Source of the DNA: Agarophyton chilense
Lineage: Eukaryota > Rhodophyta > Florideophyceae > Gracilariales > Gracilariaceae
Assembly (NCBI GenBank): GCA_030374765.1
Contig: JARGXX010000021.1
Location: forward strand, 310,001 to 374,000
DNA: 64,000 nucleotides
Direction of reading: 5' to 3'
Numbering within the stretch: position 1 is the first letter of the stretch; every line of letters begins with the position of its first letter. Positions 30,005 to 41,731 of the stretch are shown here, piece after piece. The notes below the pieces were generated by a model. That model had not been told where the DNA came from and searched no databases. It saw nothing but the letters and a program-made list of their open reading frames with translations. A program made the translations under genes and the position numbers.

Positions 30005-30452
30005 TGTGAAGGAGCGATGATAACGGTTGAGATTTGTAAGCCGCCGGGCCCTGAAGAATCTTGCAGGGGACACGTGTACGGGTCGACCTCAGGTGGACTC
30101 ACGTAGATTATTATTTTTAATTTAGTTAGAGTAATAGATTAACACTACTGTTCCAGGGAGATCTCAGCGCCTCGCCAGTACTATTTACTTGGCTCGAGTG
30201 ACGCTTCTCCCTTAAAGCACGGTAGACACAGTTAGGATACTAAATAACCCCCTTTGGTGTATTAGTTCCACCCTTTGGTCTTCAAGCCATCGTTTCCGTA
30301 GCTCCAACATGTAGGACTACGCAGTAAACGCCAGCCCATTGCACCAAGTACTCTGGGAGTGCCACCGTCAAGGACTCGAACCTTAGGACCCGCTCTACCA
30401 TGCCACCACCGATCGAGACCCGTACGCTGACTTAACCCGTCATTGCGTTACA
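30005..30452 (+). repeat. Gypsy-1 5' LTR
   Basis: 448 bp, TGTGAAGG...GTTACA. It contains the antisense tRNA-like segment at 30370-30408. The sequence after it (TTTAGGTCTCCCGACTTAG) should hold the primer-binding site but matches no tRNA end that I recognise. Confidence 0.9.
30370..30408 (-). other. tRNA-like A-box and T-arm in the Gypsy-1 5' LTR, antisense
   Basis: On the minus strand GGCATGGTAGAGC resembles a tRNA D-arm/A-box. It is followed a few bases later by AAGG-TTCGAGT-CCTT, a T-arm hairpin containing a consensus B-box. The anticodon arm is missing, so it is not a tRNA. Confidence 0.6.
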
Positions 30453-30486
30453 TTTAGGTCTCCCGACTTAGAAACCTTTGGAATAA

Positions 30487-32445
30487 TTGAACGGACCACA
30501 GGAAAGAAGAATTATCCGGATTCTAACCTTTGGTTTAATTCCCCAACGGACCAGAAGTACAGAAGTAACCGCCATAATGGTTGCAGGAAACACACCCAAC
30601 CGACCCGACCATAAGACTCCTACGGCAGGACGAAGTGCGACTACAACGCCGGAGATGTCGCCTGACCCTCAGGTTGATACCGCTAGCGACCGCAGGAGCA
30701 CAAGGAGCCTGCCGCAAGAAGTTCTGACCCCACTGGATAACCCTGAAAGGATTCGCCGAGATACCACAGTGGCAGCGATTTTACGAGAACGCCTCACCAG
30801 AGCCACCTCTAGGCAAAGCACAATTCCAGGAGAAACCCCCCAGAACGAAGGAATTCGAGAAAACCTGCCCGCAGATCTTGCCGACCTTCTCTGGTCCCGT
30901 CTTCGTGAGCTCTGCTCAACCCACGTGGGTTCCATCATGGATGTGCGACTCGCTACGACGATCGCTGACCATACGGATTACCTCATCGCGCGAATCGTCC
31001 CTACGGTATTGGAGTCTGACTTATTCATAGACTCCCTCCTACAGGCCTTTCAAGGAGCCGTCACCCACCAGGCAGGCAATTTAGTCCCTACGACCACCCC
31101 ACCACACATTTACCATCCGGTCTCCTTATGGCAACCCCCTACCGAACCCCCAGGAGCGGCGGCGTTATCCGCCCTTCGCCAGGAATACCATCAGGAAGAC
31201 CCCATGGTGGGACAATCTAGGAGCAGAGAAGAAGCTCCGCGTCTAGAAAAGAGATAGGTTGCCCATCAGGAGAATCAAAGGGAGGGACAAGCGAGGAGCA
31301 GAAGAGAAGCTCTGCGTCTAGAAGAGAGACCGCTTGCCCTACCCGACGGATTATATGAGGGACAGCGACCTCAGGGCTCCATCGGATGTGATAGAGAGAT
31401 CGATCCTTTAGGTCCCTTTTCCGCTGGAAAGAAAAGAGGCAACCGCAGGAGAAAGAAAAACAGAAGGAGTAAAAGAAGAGACCATTCGAACACGAGTGAT
31501 TCCGAATCGGCCTCGACCGGAAGGACCGACTCGGAAGTGGATGAGGCTGCCGTTCGAGGCCTCAGACCACTGACAACCATAAATGAACTTTTCATTAAGG
31601 TTCTAGACTACCGGAATTACCGGCTGGCCGACAGGTCCGCGAAATATCCTGGTTCGGTGGCTCGCAGAGTCGCCATATGGGCCAAACGGATGCAACTAAC
31701 CATTACGGACAAGTTCTCGGGTTCCTGTCCCATTGCTGTCCTTTTGTTTCTCAGTTTGTTCCGTACGGCCTGCAATCAGAACGGTGTCCACGAGGGCACC
31801 GCTCTGTACCTTTTCCATTTCTTCCTTACACGACAAGCGCGTGACCGAGTGGATTCGAAGATATCTGGCACAACTGACCTCGTGGATGCTCAAGACCGTG
31901 AGCTCCTCAGGTCATACCCTCAGGTTGTTCATTACCTCTTGGAAACTTACGCCACGTATGACGTCATAATGGATGCCCATCAGGAAGTAATATTCTTTAG
32001 GCAGAGCTCCAACATGACCGAATCGACTTTCGCAGACGATCTATGGAAGAAGGCTTACCCATGTGGAAACGTGTTCTCCGAAGATCGGCCTAAACGCCAC
32101 TTCATCACGGGATTGCTCCCTGCCATTCGGACACATGTGCGCAATTAACACATGGAAAACCCGCAATACTCCTTCCGAAGGCTCGCTACTTACGCCGAGG
32201 GTTGTGGAAAAACCTACAAAACCTCCAGGCGCAATGCTGATATAACCAGAAGACAAACAACTCCATTGCGTAAACCCAACCAAGCCTATTTGGATAGCTC
32301 CACGCAGTGGGACATGGATGCATCACTCCATTACGCCGATTCGGGAGAGGTCCTCGCAGTCAATTTCAGTGCTTCTCCGTTCGGGACCCCATCGTATACC
32401 TTCCAGGGAACTACAGCGACCACTGGACCACCCACCCAAACCTAA
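30487..32445 (+). pseudogene. Gypsy-1 gag
   Basis: One frame starting MNGPQERRIIRIL (30487), interrupted by stops near 31255 and 32146. It includes a basic KKRGNRRRKKNRRSKRR stretch and the capsid-like region 31537-32148 (LTTINELFIKVLDYRNYRLAD, then ARDRVDSKISG). The related start MNGPLERRFIW is found in Gypsy-2 (46958, minus), which supports the start. Gag forms the virus-like particle in this family. Downstream frames shift before the protease. Confidence 0.7.
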
Positions 32446-32843
32446 GTATTCTCCCTTTCCGCCCCGCAAGGACGTTTCTGTTCGCTCCCCAACGGCTTGC
32501 CTTCTCTGCCTTTCCGTGACCCAACCTTGTGACTATACGAGGTATATGCCTGAAGACGCACGTCAAAACCTCCTAGCCTTAAAGGAAGAGAATTACCGGG
32601 TGCGGAGATCCGAAGAAATGTATAACAGGGCACAGCAACGAACCACAGAGACGCCTAGAAGCTCACGCTATGCCACGCCTCCGGATACTCCGATCAAGCC
32701 CCATAAGTCTACGCCATTTTAGACCCTACGGACGACCCCGAAGAGGAATACTTTCCTAGGGAAGAAACGGAAGCCCCGTCGGAAAACTCTTCGAGGGTCA
32801 ACGCGAGGCAAATCCCTCCTTTCTAAGCCCCTGCCTCAACCAA

Positions 32844-35800
32844 TTGGACGGTCATGAGCCAAAGAGCTCCTCACCTCCCAATACAAACCACCCAAAGTGG
32901 ACCACTCAGGATGAACCACAATTGGAACACAGTAACGACCCCGTCTGTATCATCAGGAAAGAGAACTATAAAGTTCGAATGACCGTGGGATTTCGTTTCA
33001 ACAACGCTCGAGTGACCACAGCTGTATTGGACACAGGCGCTGGTCCCAACTTGGTGCATCCTAAGCTGCCTCAACTTTGTTGGAAAGATTAAGTTCAGGC
33101 AAGGAGGACCCCAAGGATTACCGATGCGTCTCGTAGACCAATGGACATTGAAGGGATAGTACCACTTTACCTCCAGGCAGGACAACTCAAAGTCCGTACA
33201 TGGTTTCTTGTATTTCCTAACTTGGGCGCCGAGGCAGTCCTAGGGACCTCCTTTATCGACCGATACAATAAAGCCATTTATCCAGGCCTTAGGAAGGTCG
33301 CTTTTTACGGCGCACCATCCATCTCCATAACTGGTTCAAACCCAGGGCCAGAACCTAACCACAAACCGGCGGTTGTCTCCGAAAACACGAAGTCCAATAA
33401 GGTTCGCCTGTCAAAGGCCATATCGATACCGCCGATGACCCAAATCGCTGTATCGGTCCATTCCCAGTCCTCAGGTCTCGTAACGATTCAGAACCACCCG
33501 AAAACGGTTTTGAAGCACCTTACCTTAAATGCCAATGGAGTAATAGACATCCACCCCAACAGGTCCTTCTTGGTCACAATCAGCAACTACCGAGATAAAC
33601 CCGTGCAGTTACCTAAAGGTAAAGTGATTGGTATCACTCTATCCGCGCCCGTGGCCATTATGGAGGCCCAAATGGATAACCTTGCGACGACAACTTCCGA
33701 CGAGGACGTCGACTCTTGGGAGGGGACGGTCGCTATCGGCGCAGAATTTGAATCCTATAGGCCCCAGGTACTTGATCTCCTCAGAGAATGCCAGGCCCTG
33801 TGGTCAGATAGATTGGGCACAATCAGAGCCACTAAACACCGCATTGACCTTCAGAATGATGCTAGACCACAGTTCCAGCACCCATACCGTACCGGCCTTA
33901 AAGGCAGGGAAATTGTCGCCGACCAGAAGGACAAAATGCGCAAAGCTCAAGTCATAGATCCGGCGCCTCCTTACCAATGTGAATGGGCAAGTCCCGTTGT
34001 CCTCGCGGCTAAGAAATATGGCTCCGTCAGGTTCTTTGTCGCCTACAGGAAGCTGAACGCAGTAACCAAGAGGGACTCATACCCAATACCCCGCATGAGC
34101 GGCTGTCTGGAATGCTTAGGCGAAGCTGTTGTAATTACCACACTTGACGCTAATTCGGGATATTGGCAAATCTCTTTTGCCGAAGACGCGAAAGCGCTGA
34201 AAACCTTTACCACCCATGAAGGTCTGTTCAGATTTATTCGCATGCTTTTTGGTTTGAAGAATGCACCAGCCACGTTCCAACGGGTAATGGACATTATACT
34301 GTCCAGAGTCAAATGGAAGTCCGCCCTGGTCTATTTGGACGACGTTATAATCTTCTCACGGACCCTAAAGGAACACTTTCGCCACGTGAAGAAGGTGCTA
34401 ACAATCTTACAGGGCGCTGGAGTAACACTGAAACTCCGCAAATGCGCTTTCTTCCAGGCCTCAGTGGACTATCTCGGTCACGTCCTCCTCCCAGGAAAGC
34501 TAGAGGTGGCCACACGGACAACGAATGCAATGCACCAGGCTAAGCCTCCTAGGACCTACACGGAACTACGATCCTTCGTGAGCCTGTGCAAAGTTTACCG
34601 ACAGTTCGTCCAAGGGTTTCCCAAGATTTCAGGCCCTGTCACCGCGATGCTGAGGAAGGGGAACACCTTCGGATTTCCAACCCCTCACCGACGACCAGTA
34701 CGAGGCATTTCATACCCCAAAAGGACAAATTACTGAACCAACCTGATCCAAGTGGGTTGTGCACTGCTACAGGAACAAGAGTCACCGAAGAACTGTCGAT
34801 CTATTGGCTACTGGAGCAGAACGCTCACCAGCGCGGAGCAAAACTACTGTACTACCGAAAAGAAATGTCTAGCAATCGTATGGTCCGTATTTACAATCCG
34901 TCCGTACCTCGAGGGAACCAGGTTTACCATTAGGACAGACCATGACTCAATCCGCTGGCTACTCAATATGACCGATGCATCGGGTCGTCTCACTAGGTGG
35001 CGCCTCAAACTGTCAGAATATGACAACGAGATCACCTATAGGCCAGGCATCAAGCACCAGGCAGCAGATGCCCTGTCGTGAATTATTACCGACGGAATTG
35101 ATGACACCCCATTGGACGACCTAATTCCCACCCACTTTACAGATGATGGACCTCAGAACTACACGGAAACGGATGAATTTATGGGTGAGGTGCAATCGGA
35201 GGATCCTGAGGTAAAAAAGAACGAATTATACCTATTGGACTGGGAGACAGTACCGCCCAATTCGACACCACCTCAGGTTAACGCGATAGCCCCAGAGAAA
35301 AAAGAGCTCCTCCCTATAACTATTGAAGAACTCCTACAGGCGCAGGTCGAAGAGGAGTACTGCAAGGAAGCAGACCAGATTGGAGGAACCCTTTGATGCC
35401 TGTTCGACTATGACCGATTTGGACTACTATGTCTCCGCTCACCGCTGAATGGCGCACTCCAACGGATAATATCAACTTCGCTAAGGGCGCAATTCTTATA
35501 CCTCGCCCATTTCCCCCGCTTGGCTGGTCACCCTGGAAGCCGACGAATGTACCAGACTGTAAGTAAGTTATTCTACTGGCCACTGATGGCGCAGGACCTA
35601 TGGCAAACCGCACGGAACTGTACATCGTGCGCGAAAATCCGAGGGTCTTGCGCCCACCATCAGGCCAAACTGAAGCTCTTCTCTGCTGCAGGTCCAATGT
35701 AATTTGTCGCTGTTTAAGTCGTCTCATTGGAAACGGTTTGTTTTGGTTATAACCGATAGGTCTACCAAACTTACCCGAGCCCTACCCCTAGGAAGAACAG

Positions 35801-36940
35801 CGGCCATGGATGTCGCCTTGGCCTTCTTGTCCCACTGGGTATATCCATATGGCATGCCACTTTACCTCCTTACGAATAACGGCAGCCAGTTTGTATCCAA
35901 ATTCTTCTCGCATGTCTGTGCTACCTTAGGTATCAACCATGTGACCACCACGGCGTACCACCCGCAAACCAATGGCCAATCCGAACGCTTCAACCGCACC
36001 CTTTTGAACCGATTGGCGCACTACGTTTCGGAGCTTGGACTGGGACGAATACGGTGAGCCACTGGTTTATGCCTACAACACGCAGGTGCACGCTTCCACA
36101 GAAACAACTCCATTCGACTTAACGCTAACGAGAGCGCCGCCACCGATAGCTGTTGACCTTCAATAGTCTATCATACCCCAGGACATAACCGAAGGGATGA
36201 ATCCTACCCAGGCGAAGCGCTACTCGCGCCGACGCATTGACCGTATTCTCCAATCGACCAGAACTGTACTAACCAAGGCCCAACGGCGCTACAAGTCCAA
36301 CTTCGACAAAGCACTTTGGAACACACCGACCTTTGGGAAAGGAAATCTGGTTTACCTGGACCGGCCACCGAAGAACAGTGAAGAATTTGAGAACACTACG
36401 CGGAAGCTCTTACCCCGCTCTACAGGACCATAAAAAGTCCTTAAATCCAATGAACACACCATCAATTTACTCATTAACTGCCTACAGGACACCGTGTCAA
36501 TTGACCGCGTGACACGAGCTCCCAGTTCCTCCGGACCACGAACGTCCCAGCCCCCTGGCCCAACGGAAGCCCTACGACCTCAGGTCGACACTCAGGTCTC
36601 CACACCCCTCAAGGTAGTTCCAGAGGACTCGACTAGCACCACGGACACGATGGTCAAAGCCAACTACTATGACCCATCGCTCCCAAACAACTCCGATGGA
36701 TTCGACCATCTGAACCACATTCTCCTTCCGAAGGATGAACACCAACCGGAATATGTGATTGAGAGCATCATCTCCGCTGGTATGGGAGAAGATGGGTTTA
36801 TGCGCTATCGCGTCCGTTTGTTCGGCTACACACCTGAGGAAGATACTTGGCAAGAGCCTCTAACCATTCCAGCTGATTTATCGCCCGCTATTGGCACAGA
36901 ATCAGCCACTCGGAGCGCAGCCTTCAGGAGGGGCCTATAA
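32844..36940 (+). pseudogene. Gypsy-1 pol: protease, RT, RNase H, integrase, chromodomain
   Basis: The protease active site is LDTGAGPNLVHP (near 33030). RT covers about 33,800-34,600, with YRKLNAVTKRDSYPIPRM and the catalytic YLDDVIIFS (about 34,336). RNase H ends with RTDHDSIRWLL and YRPGIKHQAADALS (to 35,081). The integrase zinc region (GHPGSRRMYQTV, CTSCAKIR) is followed by the core 35,704-36,057, where LLTNNGSQF replaces the usual DNGxxF, so a catalytic Asp is Asn. ERFNRT with the catalytic Glu is present. At about 36,750-36,860 YVIESIISAG..YRVRLFGYTPEEDTWQEP is chromodomain-like. Frameshifts and stops (for example near 33092, 34736 and 35079) inactivate it. RT before integrase shows the Gypsy order. 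Confidence 0.85.
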
Positions 36941-37463
36941 TTGGTCCGAATAATCCTATCATTGGCCCCAATAACCCCAAAACGCCTTCCAAACCGCCTC
37001 CCGATACGACAGTTCGCCAGAGCACGACGGTCCGTCGCAGCTCCCGCATCAGGGAACAAAGTCATTCCTTCGGAGACAACTGAGGAAGATCCGGGGCGCT
37101 CTCAAGATGGGACGCCGTCACGGGTCACGCACATTTGAGATACAAGAGAGATCTTTGGAAAACACAAGCACTGCTTTATTTAACTTACTCGAGTAACTAA
37201 CAGAGGCCTAACAGCCCTCGGCATGACCTGAAGGTTTGCGGAAGCGCGTCGAACACCAGCAGGACTCACTGGGGCGGCGCAGGAGTAACTCCGTTGTTCT
37301 TAGTGTCACCTGCAGGAGCGAAACCGAGATTAGGGTCACCCGAGGAGCCAACTGGACAAACCGAACCGGCCCCAGCGAGCCGAGCACGCTTCTTCGGCGC
37401 GGATTCTCTTAAGGAACTATTTCCACCATCAGAAACCTCCCGGTCACTCAAATTGAGACCATA

Positions 37464-39374
37464 TCAAGCATCCAAGTCGGCAGTAACCCTCTGGGACATC
37501 GCCTGCGCATTCTGCTGCAGGATATTGACCATGGCGGTCTTCAGGTCCTGACCCTGTTGGACAACCGCGGCGTAGCGGGCCGAGCGACGCGCCCAGGAAC
37601 ATGCTTCCCTCAGGACTGTCGCAATGTCCATCGAGGCCGTGATACAAACGGTGCGGCAGACATGACGGAGATCCGCGGCGACAGCCGTGATCGAAGCTGG
37701 AAAGTGAACCAACGGAGAAGACGGAGCGATGTCGACGCTCCCGGTGGACGTCTGAGCAAGTGCCTCGCCTACAGGACTTTTGTTTTCGACAGTAACCTCG
37801 CCAGGAGGAATAGTCACTTGGGCGACGGGCGTTTCATACGAGAGCTCATCCTGAGGAGCAGCGCCAGGAGGAGCTGAAGGAGGAGAGCCGGTCGGCAATA
37901 CATCGGCGGACTAAACCGGAGGATGAAGGCCCTCCAAGGGTAAGACGAAGGGATCTTCACCAAAGGATTCTCCCTCGTACATACCAGCAGGAACTAGCGG
38001 CGCGGCTTTCACATCAGGCTCGAAGCAAAGAGGATCGAAACCAATGGCCTTCGGATAATAGTTGGGCACATGACGCCTCGGAATGTCCGATGGTTGATTC
38101 CTCAAGGGCTTGGCAGGATAGGCACAGGCGTCGTCCCGACCCTGCGGATGCAGCGAAATCGGCGTGAATGAGTCGGTATCCTAATCATACAAAAGGAACC
38201 CGGGAGTCGTGCCCCACTCCACCTGTAGGACATGATCCAAAAGGGCCTCGGTCTCCTCAACGTCGAACTGAGTCCCTCCGACGATGTTTTGTATGCCCAG
38301 GTTCCTTAGGAAACGGATCATGATGTCCGGGAGCTGGATTTGGCAAACTCGAGGACCGGGTATGTTCTCATCGTACCACACCCTCCAATCCTCCGAACGG
38401 ACATTACCACGGATTCCGTATTTCGCGGTATTCAGAAAGGCCATAAGGAACATTACGCCGAACTCGACGAAGAGCACCTGTGAGGACAGCCAGGACCTTC
38501 GGTCATGGTCAGCGCCCATGAGTTGGGACGAGTGGTACCTCACCACGGACGGCGTAGGAACCAGAAGGAGCGGCGAGACACGCCAATACACGGCGCATTG
38601 GTTCTCATCCTCCTAGGGCAGGGAAAGGTACCACGGAATACGTTTGTAGGCGCTCATGTCGTGGAACTCCACTTGGTGCCAACAAAAGAAGAACCCCAAG
38701 GATTGACGCAGACGACCATCAGGCTCATGCATGTCGTTCCAAAAGACCCGGTTGGACATCCAGAATAAATGGTCGTATGGTGGCCGGAAGCACATAAGTG
38801 CCAAGAGGTTGTGACCAGGCGGAGGAAAGCGCACACGAGGTGAGATGAAGTCCGTGTATATGTCCGAAAGGAGTTTGTTCACCCTGAACTGGTAGTCGAC
38901 TTCTTCCTCGCAGCGGACGTACGGCATGTCCGCTTGGACGAGTGTGCGACATCGCGTTGCCGAACGCCGATCCACAGGCCAATGCAACCATCGGTTATAC
39001 CACGAGATGCTGCGCGCGTTATCGTTGCCCCTCCAGAAGTCGGGTATCTTGGCAAACATTCGGGCGTCGAGATACATGTGTCAAAACCTTTGGTGTTCTT
39101 CCACTGAGAACGGATGAACGGCATGACGCACTGCCCACGGATTTCTTCCGATGGTATGGTCATAGCGATCCCCCGGACGCTAGGAGGCCTTCTGGGATCC
39201 CGAAGAGCTACTCGATGGGTTGTTGGAGGTCCTGGTACCGCTGGTCCAAGGGTGGTCCGCCGGGAAATAGATGGAAGAGCCGGTGGAGGCGACATAGTCA
39301 GAAGGAAGTACGGGGTATCCGGCGGGCTTATAAGGTGATTTCGGCATCGCACGCACCCAATGGAAAGGTACCAT
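37464..39374 (-). pseudogene. Antisense ORF (aORF) of Gypsy-1, unknown protein
   Basis: On the strand opposite to gag-pol, one single frame runs about 637 codons from the Met at 39372-39374 (MVPFHWVRAMPKSPY) to 37464, broken by only about five stops (for example near 39180, 39085, 38613, 38181 and 37911). It aligns along its length, in the same frame, with the antisense frame of Gypsy-2. Over one 75-residue block (LLSDIYTDFI... to HDMSA) 61 residues are identical. Notable segments are WYNRWLHWPVDRRSATRCRT, HNLLALMCF..PY..LFWMSNRV, MHEPDGRLRQSL, FFFCW, EDWRVWYDENIPGP and HVLQVEWG. The middle is Trp/aromatic-rich, and the C-part is Pro/Ser-rich ending in a short coiled-coil-like segment (VVQQGQDLKTAMVNILQQN). 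I recognise no family. Confidence 0.7.
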
Positions 39375-39760
39375 GAGGAAAAGGCGAAGTAACGGAGTTG
39401 ACCCGAACGGACGGACAGGCGTGAACCACGGTGGACGAAGCGCGAAGGGTCGCCAAGGAAAGAACGGAGACGAAGGAAGAACCCAATGGACCGTCTCGGC
39501 ACCGCGTCGAGGGGAATACGCCGGCGATGCACCTATGGTCAGCGCTCACGGCGCTTGGCAGTTTCAATCCTTAGGAAAATTATTTGCCCTTCCGTGCCAA
39601 TGGTCAGCTCACGCATCCCCGCGCATTCCCACACGCGATGACGACGTGACGTACCGTCGCACCCATTGGTACCGGGAGCAATGAAGAGCTCGCGTCCCCT
39701 GGAGCAGTTATGAAACCATCGGGACTTCGCCTTGACTGTCGAATCCGAAGGAGGGAGACA

Positions 39761-40208
39761 TGTGAACGAACGATGATAACGGTTGAGCTTTGTAAGCCGC
39801 CGGGCCCTGAAGGATCTTGCAGGTAACACGTGTACGTGTCGATCTCAGGTGGACTCATGTAGATTATTATTTTTAATTTAATTAGTGTAGTAGATTAACA
39901 CTACAGTTCCAGGGAGATCTCAGCGCCTCGCCATTCTTATTTACTTGGCTCGAGTGACGTTTCTACCGCAGAGTAAGGTAGGCACCGTTAGGATGCTAAA
40001 TTAGCCCCTTTGGTACATCAGTTCCACCAATTGGTCTTCAAGCCATCGTTTCCGTAGCTTCAACCTGTAGGACTACGCAGTAAACCCCAGCACATTGCAC
40101 CAAGTACTCTGGGAGTGCCGCCGTCAAGGATTCGAACCTTAGGACCGGCTCTACCACGCTACCACCGGTCGAGACCGGTACGCTGACTTAACCCGTCATT
40201 GCGTTACA
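39761..40208 (+). repeat. Gypsy-1 3' LTR
   Basis: 448 bp, TGTGAACG...GTTACA, same length as the 5' LTR, preceded by a purine-rich tract. Read antisense, it lies upstream of the aORF. Confidence 0.92.
40126..40164 (-). other. tRNA-like A-box and T-arm in the Gypsy-1 3' LTR, antisense
   Basis: Minus strand GGTAGCGTGGTAGAGC followed by AAGG-TTCGAAT-CCTT. This is the best-preserved copy and points towards the aORF start about 750 bp away. Confidence 0.6.
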
Positions 40209-40213
40209 GTACC
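40209..40213 (+). repeat. Target site duplication GTACC, right copy
   Basis: Matches 30000-30004 exactly. Confidence 0.9.
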
Positions 40214-41140
40214 AGTTGTATCTGTGTTCGTTTCGGATAGTACGTCCACTTGATTCTGTGGTGGATTCTGGTGAAGAGGTATGGTCCAGTACATGTTGGG
40301 ATATTGAGGCCAGGGTGGAAATGAGAATTTGAAATGTGAAGGGGCTGGTCCAAGAAGTGGTTGGCCTGGGGCTTGATTGATCTATTTTTCGGGTGTTCGG
40401 GGTTCCGGAATTGGGTGTCTTTGTGGATACAGCGTACTTCTAAAGACTTGTTATGGGAGCAGAGTTGGGTGGGTGTTAATCGACGGATTGGGCTGTTGTC
40501 CACAGTCTCCGGTGAATTGTTGCGTTCTGGGTGCGATTGATGAGCTGGAAGACGATGCTTGGTAGAAACGGTAAAAGGATTGAAACACTCATGTGATGAT
40601 GCGGATCGTTGTCGGTTTGTTTGAGAGGATGTGTCCTAGGATTGGCGTGCGCGTCGCATGTTTCTTCTGTCCGTCGATGCTAAAGTCGATCGTGGTGTCC
40701 GCATCGATGATGTTGGTGTATCGTGCGGCTACCATCTTCTGCCTGACTGAGAGGTGAGCTTTGAGGTATTCATCGAACTCAGTAGGGTTCTGTAGTTCTA
40801 CACTTCCTGTTTCAGTTTTGAGGAACTGAAGATCTTCTTTTGTGGCTTGAGTGATGTGAGCAATAATTTTCTGGGTGAGGTCGAGCGACGTTGTGTCTTC
40901 TCCTGGGGCAAGGAGTAACCCGAGGATGGCGATGGGTACACTGCTGAAAATGGCTGACTGGATGCGTTTTTTTTTGGACTGGTGTCGCTTCAGTTCTGCC
41001 TCTTTTACTGGTGGTTAGGGGTTGTTTCTGAGGTACAGTAGTGCTCCTATGGTGATAGCGTACGTTTTCAACGCTAGTTATCAAAGAGCATAGTTGTTTG
41101 TGTCTAGGGACGGGATTCTGTGAGGTTTGTCTGATTCCAT
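40214..41140 (-). pseudogene. Copia-A remnant, gag part
   Basis: The minus strand starts MESDKPHRIPSLDTNNYAL at 41140, a Copia gag beginning; Copia-B starts MESEKTRINPFEE. It decays through frames at 40812-41084 and 40214-40503. The last codons before the Gypsy-1 target site (encoding DTTG) join directly in frame with TFVLDSGA at 29999, so this is the same element as 27062-29999. Confidence 0.7.
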
Positions 41141-41731
41141 GATGGGTTAGCGTGATGTGATGGGGTTGATGCTGTTTGCGCGTGCGGTATGATCGTGGTT
41201 CTGAATGATGCCCGGGGAGGTATGTGAGTCGTTGGAAGCGGTGATTGCATTTTTTGTGAAGGGTTTGTATGTAGGAGTTTTGTCTTAGTTTTCGCCCTAA
41301 GCGTCAGGCTAAGAGTGATGTTGCGTTACTCGGGTTGGGGGCGGATGATGGCTTTTCGTTGTGCGTGAGGCCCAGAATCTGTGACTAGAAGACCATAGCT
41401 CGTCGTTTACTTTCTCGTCGTCGTTGCGTGCACGTTTCATCTTTTGGATGTGGCGCTGTGCGCCAAGCTTTCTAACAAATTTCAGTGAAAAATAAAAAGA
41501 TTTCGAGACTGAAACGTCTAAATAGATAAATGTGATATAATTATTCCATTTTCTATTTAGTCATATTTTTGAAACAGCGCCCACTGAAAGCCTTATGCCA
41601 ACAGTCGATAGAGATCAAACGTTCTGGGTTTTGGTTTCACACTTGGATGTGTAACGATTATTTCAGTCGTTCAACTTCTGCGTTAGCCATAAACCAACGT
41701 CATCGTACTTACAACTCTTCTTGCTTCTTTT
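41141..41731. other. Expected 5' end of Copia-A and unassigned AT-rich DNA
   Basis: Should hold the Copia-A leader and 5' LTR, but I cannot place LTR ends. Positions 41398-41427 repeat 21004-21033. No Copia-type initiator-Met primer site is visible. Confidence 0.3.

Larger units (their letters stand above)
30005..40208 (+). mobile_element. Gypsy-1: complete LTR retrotransposon (chromovirus-like) inserted in Copia-A
   Basis: A 10.2-kb element bounded by two 448-bp LTRs (TG...CA) and a perfect GTACC target duplication. Sense order: gag, protease, reverse transcriptase, RNase H, integrase and a chromodomain-like segment. Then comes a 2.2-kb stretch coding an antisense frame, a purine-rich tract (GAAGGAGGGAGACA) and the 3' LTR. 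The two LTRs differ at about 16 of the first 200 aligned bases by my count, so the insertion is not recent, and its genes carry stops and frameshifts. It splits Copia-A just upstream of the protease active site. Confidence 0.9.

Noticed and set aside
30361-30420. A genuine tRNA gene in the Gypsy LTR
   Set aside because: A- and B-boxes are too close, and no anticodon or acceptor stem forms; kept only as a tRNA-like segment.
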